This document shows, in pieces, positions 45,911-55,692 of a stretch of 64,000 bases of DNA. Position numbers and translations under genes: made by a program. Location of the stretch: positions 49,567,788 through 49,631,787 of the forward strand of contig CM066039.1 of the NCBI GenBank assembly GCA_033557465.1, read 5' to 3'. Position 1 is the first letter of the stretch; every line of letters starts with the position of its first letter. This DNA comes from Ichthyophis bannanicus. Lineage: Eukaryota > Chordata > Amphibia > Gymnophiona > Ichthyophiidae. The notes below the pieces were generated by a model. That model was not told the DNA's origin, did no database searches, and saw nothing but the letters and a program-made list of their open reading frames with translations.

Positions 45911-47330
45911 CCTGCACTCATCAATGGAATGTGCCTCACAGTAATCAGTAGCGAACTACGTAGTTCGGTCATTAGTGTCACAATAAAGTTTACAAGGAAG
46001 ATTAAATACACATCTGAATCACTAAGAACCAAACCAGCTGCAATAGGGGTCTGACAGCACTGGGAAAGGGAAGAGAGGGCCTTGGTGGAGCATGCATGCA
46101 GACCATGCCTCATTGAATTATTTCCCGTCCTTCTGTGTTAGTATTTATATGTATGTGCATCTGTGTGTGTACTGGGAGGGGGCTGTAATATGTGCTGTGA
46201 GGGTATGTTTCTGGGCACATGTATGCGTGTATGTGTATCTGTGTCTGTCTGTGATTGACAGAGCAAAGAAGTGGGGGGAGGCTATTTTTCAATGTGTCAG
46301 TTTCTCTGTTGCAGAGGCTGCAGCTGTTTCTCCCATAGAAAAGTATTGGGCCATTTTTGGAGGGAGGCTATTTCTCTGGAACTCATGGATCAATCTGTCC
46401 TCTTTTTGAACTCAGTATGTTTTTCATCAGGTTCTCACCCCCTCCCCCCCATGACAAATTTGGTCCTGTTCTGTTAAATTTTCTGAGAGTTAGACAGTCA
46501 GATATTCCTAATCCCTTACGCACAATTTCTTTCCAACTTCTGCTAGAGTGGAAAGAATTTTAAAAAAGCAAACAAAATAAAATAGTGTCTCCAGCGCCTC
46601 CCTCCCTCATCCAAGAAATCAGTGAAAACAAATTTGCTCTTCAGTTTCTTAGAATCTAACCTTGCCTTTACCCTCTCTGTGTGTTTAAATTGTGCTGCAA
46701 TCCCCTGCCACTTTTGCCCTGCTGCTGCTGTATTGAAAATGGTGCTGGCCAACCAAGGAGGAGGGTGGAGGGCATTCAATTTGGTAAGTTGGGTAGCACT
46801 TTTGTTTTGGTGGCAGGGGGACAGAGGCCTTCTGAAAACAGAACAAAAGAATAATTTTTATTGAGATTTCTGTTTCATTTCAAACATGAGCATATCCCCA
46901 GTAAGAAGTGATACTCTTTGGGTAGTCATAGTCCATGACTGGCGGCAAGAATAAGTGGGCAGAAAGTATGCACAGACTGGTCTTTGTCTGCCTTCATGCA
47001 CTATGTTACTGAGACCACAGCTTGACTGTAAGCAGAAGAGAATATGTTCTGCAGGATTGATGGGGTATTAATGATTAGTTCAGTCCCCTTCTTGCATTAT
47101 GCCATTAAACAAATGACTTGTAAAGCTGCTCAGCACATATTTCCGAAGAATGGAAGACGACAGAATATGTTCTAATTAATATCACTTAGGTACAGGGCCT
47201 TATCAGGGGAAGGCATTCATTACACGGGAATGATCTATTTATGCTGCCGTGACAAATGAGGCTGTCTGGTGTGTCACCCTCTAATGTGGAGAAATTTGAA
47301 ACAAGGGGGGGGGGGACAGATATTCAAGGT
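45911..47330. other. Spacer, nothing recognised
   Basis: GT-rich words at 46140-46250 only. Short frames have no motif. Confidence 0.4.
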
Positions 47331-47334
47331 ACCA

Positions 47335-47765
47335 GCTTTGCCCTTCCCCCAACCATTCATAAATTCCTCTCACAACTTCCCTCTCCATCACTCAGCCTTA
47401 TACTACCATCCCACACCCTTGTTTCACCTACTCTTACATTCCTCTCCACGCTCCCAGCACCTCCCCTTCTCCTTCCCCTATCGCTCTCTCACTACTTCGC
47501 CTTCTTCCTCTATCCTTACACTCTTCTCCCATGTCCCCCATCTACACCCCATTCCATTCTCCGTCCTTATGTTCTTCAGCTATCCTCATCTTCCTCTTTT
47601 CACTTGTGCTTACTTTCTTCTCTCTGTCCTCCCATTTCTGCCCCACCTCCCTCTTCCTTCTCTATCCTTTATTTCTCTCCCATCTCTCCCTACTTTCAAC
47701 TATCCTCACACTCCTATCTCCCTTCTCATATTTGTCTTCACCTCTCCTTACAGTCCTCCTTTATA
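47335..47765 (+). repeat. G-depleted pyrimidine-rich tract
   Basis: About 420 bases with zero to four G per 60-base line, C/T-dominated with interspersed A and no fixed unit. Three overlapping long frames arise from composition. A G run (47306-47316) precedes it. Confidence 0.85.
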
Positions 47766-47829
47766 TTGTAAAGATGCCACCTGTAAGCATGATTTTCAGT
47801 GAGAGGCCCGCTCACTTAGGAAAGCAGTG

Positions 47830-48045
47830 CCCCAAAATATCCATGACTGTTTGCTATGCCTCATTCATAAGCATTTAAAAGATTATTATTTTCAGCAAGT
47901 GTTTCAATTGTTGACATAGTTTCGCTTGATTTCCATGTTTATTTTTGTTTTTTATTTATTGATTTTTTTCTGTTTTTTTATTAATTATGTATGTCTTTAT
48001 TGTAACTGCTGAGGAAATTTTTGATAAGCAGTATAAATATTGCAA
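47830..48045 (+). mobile_element. L2-like LINE 3' tail
   Basis: 'catttaaaagattattattttcagcaagtg' then a long T-rich stretch and 'gataagcagtataaatattgcaatag' resemble the 3' UTR at 30190-30330. Confidence 0.5.
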
Positions 48046-48047
48046 TA

Positions 48048-48650
48048 GAAACATAGAAGCAGGATGATAGAAAAAGACCATATGGCCTTTCTAGTTTGCC
48101 CTTCCATACCTACTACAATAGTCCCCTTTTTTCCATTAGAGATCCTCTGTTTTTGTCCAATGCTTTCTTGAATTCAGATATTGTGCTCGTCTCTACTACC
48201 TCTACTGGGAGACTATTTCATGCATTTACCACTCTTTCCGTAAAGAAATACTTCCTCATATTACTCCTGAGTCTATCCCCTTTTTCATCCAATGTCCCTT
48301 TGTAGCAGAGCTTGCTTTCAATTGAAAGAGGCTCCTCTTGTGCATTTATGCTACAGAGGTATTTCAACATCTCTATCATATCCCCTCTATCCTGTCTTTC
48401 CTCTAACATATCCATATTAAGATCTTTAAGTCTGTCCTCATATGCTTTATAAACGAAGACCACTAACCATTTTAGTAGCTACCCTCTGTACCAACTCCAT
48501 CCTGTTGACATCCTTTTGAAGGTGTAGTCTCCAAAATTGCACACAAAGTCCAAATGAGGTCACATCAGAGACTTATACAGAGGCACTTTCACCTCCCTTT
48601 TTCTGCTAGCCATTCCTCTCCCTATGCACCCAAGCATCCTTCTGGCTTTC
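48048..48650 (-). mobile_element. CR1-related LINE of a second subfamily, 3' part
   Basis: Minus-strand translation contains 'YEDRLKDLNMDMLEERQDRGDMIEMLKYLCSINAQ' in part and 'RKYFFTERV', which align with the CR1 thumb, but the 3' UTR ('catatggcctttctagtttgcccttcc') differs from the main family. Older and more divergent. Confidence 0.75.
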
Positions 48651-48944
48651 ATGGTGCGACCGCATCTTGAATATTGTGTGCAATTCTGGTCACCATATCT
48701 TTAAAAGGATATAGCAGAATTAGAAAAGGTACAAAGAAGAGCCGCCAAAATGGTAAAGGGGATGGAAGGATACTCCTATGAGGAAAATCTTAAAAGGTTA
48801 GGGCTCTTCATCTTGGAAAAGAGATGGCTAAGGGGAGACATGATAGAGGTCTATAAATTAATGAATGGAATGGGTAAATGTAGATCAGTTGTTTACTTCA
48901 TCAAAAAGTAGAAAGACTAGGGGATACACAATAAAGCTACAGGA
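48651..48944 (+). mobile_element. CR1 LINE 3' part, left of SINE
   Basis: 'gtgcgaccgcatcttgaatattgtgtgcaattctgg' to 'aagctacagg' matches 60270-60555 on the plus strand, with frame breaks. It continues at 49239 after the SINE. Confidence 0.92.
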
Positions 48945-49238
48945 GTGGAGGAGTGGCCTAGTGGTTGGGGCAAGGTACTTCAGGCCGGAAGGTCGGGGGT
49001 TCAAATCCCACTAGAGGACAGCAACCTTGGGCCGGAAGGACTGGGGTTTCTAGTCCCACAGGTGCTCCTTGTGGTCTTGGGCAAGCCACTTAACCCTCCA
49101 TAGCCCATGTTCTCTGTAAAATAGTTATCTCCAAGTTATAATGCCCTGTTCAATGTAATTTCAGTTTGTTCGATGTAAACCGCACTGATGCAGAATAGTG
49201 CGGTATATAAGAGAATGTAATAAATAAATAAATAATAA
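48945..49238 (+). mobile_element. tRNA-headed SINE with L2 tail, full length
   Basis: Head 'ggaggagtggcctagtggttgggg' (A box), 'gggggttcaaatccc' (B box), body 'cttgtggtcttgggcaagccacttaaccctcc', tail 'gtaaaccgcactgatgcagaatagtgcggtatataag' plus AAAT repeats. It interrupts a CR1 copy; a 4-bp 'taca' lies on both sides. The tail matches the L2 3' end at 39127-39195. Confidence 0.92.
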
Positions 49239-49577
49239 ATACAATGTAAGCCATTTAGGAGTAATAAGAGGAAGTATTTTTTCGCTCAACAAGTAATCAA
49301 ATTTTGGAATTCGTAACCGGAGGATGTAGTAATCTGTTAGTATAGTTGGGTTTAAAAAAGGTTTGGACAAGTTTGTAGAGGAAAGTTCCACAAACCATTA
49401 TTAAAGAGGACCCAGGAAAGCCACTGCTTGCCCCGGGACAAGCATAGTGGAACCTGAGTGCCTTTTTGGGAATCTGTCAGGTACTTGTGACCTGGATTGG
49501 CCACTTTTGGAAATATGATGCTGGGCTTGATGGACCTTGCTCTGACCCAGTATGGCATTTCTTTTGTTCTTAAGATA
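49239..49577 (+). mobile_element. CR1 LINE 3' end, right of SINE
   Basis: Resumes with 'atgtaagccatttaggagtaataag' and 'tttttcgctcaacaagtaatc', then 3' UTR 'ttggaaatatgatgctgggcttgatgg' and the terminal 'ggcatttcttttgttcttaag'. Confidence 0.92.
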
Positions 49578-49870
49578 ATCCATGGGAGCTCATACAAATA
49601 TCATCTAGGAGTGCTAAGATATCCGCAACTAGCAGTCTCTCCCCAGACTGGCAGCTCATGGTCTATTGCATAGCTATATTCGGATACATTCCATAACGCA
49701 AATTTTTATTTCATTTATCAATGCAATAAAACACAATTTTACCATTAGAACAACTTCCGTGTGTTCAATTCTTTATCTTTGTCAATAGGTTAAAAAGACA
49801 GTCCAACTGGAAGGACTGCACTTGTCTAGAAGGGTAGATTAGCTCCACAGTAAGCCCATCTATATTGACT
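49578..49870. other. Short spacer
   Basis: Nothing recognised. Confidence 0.35.
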
Positions 49871-49879
49871 GTTTGCAAG

Positions 49880-50395
49880 CTGATGTTGGTACCACAATGG
49901 GCCTTGAAGCACCCATGCGTGTATGTATGCACTTATGACCCTGCCACCCCTGCGTCTTCCAATGCAAACGTCCTGTCAGAGGGGGCAGGAGCGACAGGCT
50001 GTGAGTGTCCCTGTAGGCGCTTCAAGGCCCACCGCAGTGCAGAAGCAGCTTGCTCTTCCACTGTTTTGAAGTATGTGGAGGGGCCATGGTGCTGTTCCCC
50101 TCAGCTCCGAGATGGCTTTGAGTAGGGTGAGGGAGAAGGGAAGGAGATGCTGGATGCCTGAGAGGGAGGAGGGGAGAATGGGGGAGTGAAGAGTTGAATG
50201 AACACCTATGTAAGGGGCAAGCAAAGAGTTGATGTTGACACCTAGGACGGGAGGGAGATGTTAGACTATGGTGATAGGGAAGGGAGGTGCTGGAGTATGG
50301 GGATGTAGGACCTAGGCCATCCAGGAGAGGAGGGGGGAGTGCAGGACCAAGGGTTCGCCTAGGACAGCATATACTCTTGGGCCAGTCGTGCCAGC
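49880..50395. mobile_element. hAT-like MITE relative, inverted and degraded
   Basis: 'ttccaatgcaaacgtcctgtcagagggggcagg' and 'agaagcagcttgctcttccac' and 'ggggccatggtgctgttcccc' are the inverse complement order of 10000-10200 in the hAT-like MITE. The right end 'cctaggac..cttgggccagtcgtg' is a decayed terminus. Confidence 0.72.
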
Positions 50396-51855
50396 ACCAC
50401 TAGTTTTTTGGCAGCTTATGGCTGGGGGCCAGAAACAGCTAAACTGCAAAATTCTCTAAGATCAAAGCATCAGAGCCATAAGCGTTCACATTCTGCTGCT
50501 GCTTTTGTGCATCAGGGTGAGATATGGCATTAACTTTGGGCATCTTCAAATTGACTTGATGTCTTCAGATTTTAAAAAGGACCCCAGGAATGACTGTGAT
50601 ATTTAAAAAATGCCATCCACCTATATGAGAATCAGTGGTTATCAATGCTCCTTCAGTTAGCATTAGAGATACAGACCTTCTTAAGCACAGACAAATACAT
50701 GTTTATATATATATATATAACAGTCTAGCAAAATAATTGATTTTCAGCACGCTGCTGGTCATAATGAGGCAGATATTCAGCAGTCTAGCAAATGCATAAA
50801 GATATATGGATAATTTATGCATGTATCTTTATGCATATTTTCAGTCACACTTCTGATACAAGTGTGACCACTGATATGCAGAATAATGTATTCATATTTC
50901 TGCAATTACCCTTGTATGATTCAGACTGAGCACTTCTTGTGTGTTCAGTTAAAGGATAGATAAGACCGGTTTACTGTGGGGCTATGTCTCCATCTGCTGG
51001 CTAAACTACAGAAATGCACAACAGTTTAAAACTGATAAACCATCTCTGCCCTTAAAACAGTAAAAGTATTTCTTTATTTAACTAATGAAAAACAAGTGGA
51101 TCATTATTTAAAAAGCACTTAGATGTTTCTTGCCATTTTGAATGTCTTGGTTTTTAAAAAAAATATTGCTGCATTATATGTATAATGGAATATCAATATT
51201 CTGCTGTAAGTATAAAACTATACATAGAGCAGGGTGGTGGAGTGGGGGGATTTGGAGCATCCAAAGGGCAAGGAGACACATCTGTATAAATTTTACATAT
51301 AAGCACTGACATTTATCCCATATTATAGTACATGTAGGGAGTTATTTTAGAATCTCTGCTCGTGATTAGGATTCCTGGAAACGGCTGTTCAGATATTCCA
51401 GCCACATCCATGTCCCAAAAGCCATTTTAGAGTGCTCAGACTATACACGTCTGGCATCATCACATTCCTGTTGCGCAGGAGTGTAGCGGAGATGTGTCCA
51501 GGGCATTCCAGAAAAGATACAGATGTGCAACTGATTTCAAAGCGAGGCTGCAAGTGTAAAACTAGTGATAGATACGTCCATGTCTAGACCTGCTCCTGGT
51601 ATACAGTAGACCTTTGAAAAATGCTTCTTTCTCCCAGCTACTGACAGTATAAAGGAGAGGAGAATGCCCACTCACTCCCGCAATATGTTTTGCCGGCTCA
51701 AAGAAACCCAATAGGTACATCGCCAGGCCATCTTGTCTGCTGGCGCAATGCTGGATCTCTCTGCTTCTGAAATGGCAGGTGTGTGTGTGGTGACATAGGC
51801 AAGTACGTGTGTTAAAATACTGACGCAAGCACATTTATGTGGTTGATACTGTAAA
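50396..51855. other. Spacer with an AT microsatellite
   Basis: A TA repeat lies at 50704-50720. Apart from a 'gatattcagcagtctagc' word at 50772 nothing is assignable. Confidence 0.4.
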
Positions 51856-51859
51856 TGTC

Positions 51860-52330
51860 TATGGGCCCGATTCTGTAAGGCAACTAGCAGGGCTGTACGA
51901 CCTGGTGGGATGTGCAGCGCCACTAGCTGCCCTGCCCGAATTCTGGCAGCCTCTCTCCCCGCATACCAAGAGCCGCTGTGGAGGAGAGCAGGACGGGGGC
52001 TGCATGGAGGCAGAGTGACACCTGGACATACAGGGCCGATTCAGGTCATGGCCCTGCACGTCTGGGGAGCACTAGGAGGGCACACAGCTTATTCCACCTT
52101 GGAGGTGGAATAAGCATTGGGTGCCTGGCAGCCCCCACCCCAAAGCAACAGAGCCACTGAAGGTACTGCCCCACCACCCGATCCCTGCCCCAGCAAACTC
52201 GCCAAGGGTCGGGCGGTAGGAAAACTGGTCTGGGGGAGGGGGGTGGCCAACTGGTGCATCAGCAGGAGCAGAGGCAATCCTGCATCCGCGGGAGCGTCTA
52301 GCTCCCACAGTGCAGAATCAGGTACAATGG
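51860..52330. repeat. Multi-hairpin repeat, copy 2
   Basis: Stems at 52025-52037/52050-52062 (11 of 13) and 52087-52098/52104-52115 (12 of 12, 5-nt loop) occupy the order seen in copy 1. The same 'aggcagagtg' word precedes both. The later stems are degraded ('gcgggagcgtctagctccc'). Confidence 0.8.
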
Positions 52331-52489
52331 AGTCCATCCTGTGATGGGACATCTCTGGACATGCCTCTTCCTGGATTGGGCTCCACATCTCACATGTGCA
52401 TATTTCTAAAAGTGGACAGTTTTCTGCCCGTGTCTGTCCCCATCCTGCTCTATATTGCAGGACATGTTTATCTTTAAGGGTGGAGATAG

Positions 52490-52635
52490 AGTTGCCAACC
52501 AGCCAGTTTTCAGCCGGCCTGGCCAGCTGCCGACAGAGATCCAAAACCAGCCCTTGAAAAGCCGGTTTTTGCTCTGGCCATGAGATTGGGAGCGGCCAGA
52601 GCAGAAAACTGTTTTTTCGTCTGCATTCCCGGCCC
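52490..52635. repeat. 'gccgg' fold-back repeat
   Basis: 'ccagttttcagccggcctggcc' and 'gaaaagccggtttttgctctggcc' are repeated and inverted within 100 bases. It is probably a MITE terminus next to the larger palindrome. Confidence 0.5.
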
Positions 52636-52638
52636 GGT

Positions 52639-52885
52639 GCAGCCGTTGCTCCTGCTTCATACAGAGCAGCGGCTGCAATAAAGTTAATTTAAAAAGAAAA
52701 GAAAACCTTTGCGGAGCCCTCCAGCCCTATGAAACTCCTGCTGCAGCACCCGCCCCCTGTCCTTTTCAGTCTGAGCACTGCAGCAGAAGTTTCATAGGGC
52801 CGGAGGGCTCCACACAGGCTTTCTTTTCTTTTTAAATTAACTTTATTGCAGCCGCTGCTCTGTAAGAAGCAGGAGCAGCAGCTGC
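52639..52885. repeat. 111-bp-arm palindrome
   Basis: Arms 52639-52749 and 52775-52885 are inverted complements with roughly ten differences, around a 25-base centre. Matching blocks include 'aataaagttaatttaaaaagaaaagaaa' and 'cctatgaaact'. The frames on either strand are by-products. Confidence 0.92.
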
Positions 52886-53034
52886 CAGGGTAAGGTGAAG
52901 CTGCACTGTGGGGGGAAGGTGAAGCTGCACTAGGGACGGGGAGGTGAAGCTGCAGAGGGTTGGGGAAAGGTGAAGTTGCACTGGATCGGCGGCCTGGGTC
53001 ACGGATGAAGAAGGAGGGGGGACTGAGGACATTC

Positions 53035-53330
53035 ACTGAAGTCCGGCCCTGGCCGTAGGTGGCCAGATCAGGGATTGTGCTGCGGGGAATGCTTTGCAGG
53101 AGCCGGCGGCCAGGATCGTGGCTTTACAATGGAGCTGCGGTGCCATGGCACCGTGGCACCATTGTAAAGCCCTGACTGAGTTAGTCAGGCGTGTCTTGTA
53201 CATGCAGGCTGGGCTGAATTGCAGTCCTGGCCTGCATGTACAAGACCTTTGTGATTCTGATCCCATGGGGCTAGCCATACCCTGCAGGATCAGAATCGCG
53301 ATGCCCTCTGTATGTCCAGTTCAGACCAAA
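53035..53330. repeat. Multi-hairpin repeat, copy 3
   Basis: Stems at 53121-53132/53159-53170 (12 of 12), 53193-53209/53230-53246 (17 of 17) and 53253-53263/53287-53297 (11 of 11) align in order with the last three of copy 1, though the arm sequences differ. Confidence 0.88.
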
Positions 53331-53578
53331 CGTACAGATGGTCTCTACATCCAGAATGGAATTGGGCTATAAATGTATAAGCTCCGATATCCACATATGC
53401 TACGTATACATTGTCGCATACCGCCCCTGGTGGCCAGTGGTCATAGGGATAGGTTGGACACAAAGATATTTTTGTATGAGAGGAGGTTCCTTTAAGAGCC
53501 AGGTGCAGCCTGGTCTTAGTAGTTCAGCTCCTATTAAGAAGTAAATTGTGAATGCAGAGCAGAGGGATAACATAGGCT

Positions 53579-53584
53579 TTTATT
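53579..53584 (-). terminator. Polyadenylation signal AATAAA
   Basis: AATAAA on the minus strand, about 210 bases after the ORF stop, followed by GT/CT-rich sequence. It fits the end of the R region of an LTR. Confidence 0.65.
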
Positions 53585-53780
53585 TCCCTTTACGCAAAAG
53601 ACTCAGGTGGGTCACAACATAGAGGAAAATGTCCTTTACTTCAGGAATGAAACAAACTCATGGTAAAGAAAAAGTGTTATGCTTCACAGTTGTAACAAGG
53701 ATTAATTAAGGCTTCCTAGAGTAACTCAAGCGTTTCAATACTCTTCTTCCTTTTAGCATACAAGTAACACTCTGGAGACA

Positions 53781-53790
53781 GTATATATTA
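53781..53790 (-). promoter_or_regulatory. TATA-like box near ORF end
   Basis: 'taatatatac' on the minus strand lies 200 bases before AATAAA, the spacing expected between LTR promoter and polyadenylation signal. A second TATA-like site (54658-54664) lies upstream of the ORF; sequence alone does not show which is used. Confidence 0.4.
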
Positions 53791-53791
53791 T

Positions 53792-54600
53792 TTACAAGTC
53801 TAGCAGTGATTCTATACTGCTTGTAACACATAGAGAACTGTCCATCTCCTCTTGAGACAAAAGACTAGGCTCCACAAATTCCACTTGCATCGGCTCTGAG
53901 TCAGAGGTATCCCTTTCTGTATCTGGGGTTTCTCCGGCTATTGGAACAGGCCAGTCGCTATTCTTATTCTCTGGGTGTTTGTAGAGTTCTTCTAAGGTTT
54001 GCCAGTAAGCGTGGCCTACCTTTTTGTTTTTACAATCTGGGTTATACAATGTAGGTTTGCTTTCCTTTCTTGTAAAACGAGCATTGCTTTTAAAAGGGCA
54101 CTTATAAGGTGAGCTTTTTCTCTTAAAAACAGAGTCAGCATACCTTGGCTTCCAACAGCATGTAGAACAGGAACTTTCTCCTTCCAGTAGTTCTCCTGGG
54201 ATACAATCCTCGTGCCAGTCTTTTCCCTGAAAGCTCTTGTTACCTTTCAGTCTGGTCACTGGTTCCTCCGGTAAGTGCAGGCCTCTTTCCAAGCCTAACT
54301 TCTGGCTTCTTCCTTCAGCACTGCTCTGCTTCCCAAAGTGACTGTTCCTTTGCTTAGCATTGCTTTCCCATTCACTCCTAGGGCTTAGCTCAATGCTCCT
54401 GGCACTTCCTTCTTCTTGGTCCTTGCTCGTGGTGCATTTCCCTCGCACGGCTTTGCTCCTGGTGCTTCTCTCCGGTCCACCTCTATCTCCACACCCTTTC
54501 CAGTCTCCAGCCTCTTGCTTATAAAGCTCTCCTGTGTTTGAGCTTTCTGGGCTGCTTGTCAGGTGGTGTCGATTAGCTAGGTGTGCCAGTCAGCCTCTGT
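53792..54600 (-). CDS. ORF inside LTR-like unit, no ATG start, unknown
   Basis: The frame is open from just after a TGA near 54598 to a TAA at 53792-53794. The 218-residue part begins at a GTG, and I find no in-frame ATG near the 5' end, so translation would need an upstream exon or a non-AUG start. The middle is basic and Cys-containing ('CSTCCWKPRYADSVFKRKSS', 'NPDCKNKK'); the C-terminus is acidic and hydrophobic ('SEPMQVEFVEPSLL', 'SSIESLLDL'), a layout seen in transcription activators. No family is recognised. It may be an accessory frame in a retroelement U3 or merely a chance open frame. Confidence 0.4.
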
Positions 54601-54729
54601 GAGTGCATGCCTGCTCCCTCTAGCTGCTCTGTGTGGGAATTGCATCCCATGCACATCTTTTATATTGTGAAAAACAGCTTCTTTTCTTGAATCTTTGCTT
54701 CCATCAGCTCCTGCTGCATGACAACATAT

Positions 54730-55135
54730 ATATACAACTTGAATATCCACCAGCACTGGCTATACATATAGCACCACTGAATATAGGAATAATTTGAACA
54801 TCAAGGTTAGACATTTCATATTATTTCCCCAACATTTTATTGAACATTGACCTCAAGGTGTTATCAACTTAAAATTCAATTTCTGAATCAGCTAGTGCCT
54901 TAGATCATGTACAGCCTGCAAAAATTCAAGCAATATGTCAACCTAAATCCAAGGAACTGTTGTTCACCCTGGATTTTGAAATGACATGACGAATGTTAAA
55001 GTAAGGAAAACACGGGTAAAGGAAAACACAATTGAATTTCTTAACTGATTAAATTTGCTTTGAACAGACCCAGTGAATTATTTCAGATTATTAAAATGTT
55101 AATAATGGATCCCATTCAGAAATGCAAAAAGTTAG
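54730..55135. other. Spacer, nothing recognised
   Basis: AT-rich DNA after the LTR-like unit with no motif. Confidence 0.4.
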
Positions 55136-55138
55136 AGA

Positions 55139-55690
55139 TTAAGAAGATAAGAATTTAAGAGAAGCCATACTGGGTCAGACTAAGGGTCCATCAAGCCCAG
55201 TATCCTGTTTCCAACAGCAGCCAATCCAGATCACGAGTACCTGTCAGGGCCCAAAAAGGTACACAGATTCCATGCTTATCCCAGGAATAAGCAGTGGCTT
55301 TCCCTGTCCTCTTAAATATTAGTTTATGTACTTTTCCTCCACGAAGCTGTCAAAACCTTTTTTAAACGCAGCTACATTAACAGCTTTTACAACATCCACT
55401 GTTAATGAATTCCAGAGTTTGATTACGTGTTAAGTGAAAAACAATTTCTCCTCTTAGCCTTAAATGGGCTATATTGTTGTTTCATTGCATATTCCCTAGT
55501 CTTTCTAGTATTTGAAGCAGTAAACAACTGATCTGTGTTTATCTGTTCCACTCCATTCATTTTTATAGACCTCTATCATATCTGCCCTCAGCTGTCTTTT
55601 TGCCAAGTTGAAATCCTTTTAAAGCTCAAACCTTTTAAACCTTTCCTCATAGGGGTATCCCTCCATCCCCTTTACCATTTTGGTGGCTCT
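55139..55690 (-). mobile_element. CR1 LINE 3' end, older subtype
   Basis: The 3' UTR ('gcttatcccaggaataagcagtggc', 'aaaaaggtacacagattcc') is of the subtype at 36250-36420, followed by degraded RT sequence. It is cut at 'ttggtggctct' where the next CR1 3' end begins. Confidence 0.9.
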
Positions 55691-55692
55691 TA

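Larger units (their letters stand above)
53412..54723 (-). mobile_element. LTR-like unit (solo LTR candidate) with internal ORF
   Basis: The unit begins TGTC and ends GACA and is flanked by 'acat' on both sides (53408-53411 and 54724-54727), the short duplication of retroviral or gypsy-type integration. On the minus strand it has TATA-like sites (54658-54664; 53781-53790), an open frame ending at 53792, and AATAAA (complement at 53579-53584). The polyadenylation signal fixes the minus orientation. At 1,312 bp it is a long LTR. No second LTR or internal gag-pol is visible. The family is unresolved; a spuma-like or gypsy-like LTR are both possible. Confidence 0.68.

Noticed and set aside
47256..47878. 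Three overlapping 115- to 177-codon frames
   Set aside because: Same compositional effect in a pyrimidine-rich tract; no domain and no conserved start.
50704..50720. TA repeat as an origin or regulatory element
   Set aside because: A short dinucleotide run of a common kind with no supporting context.
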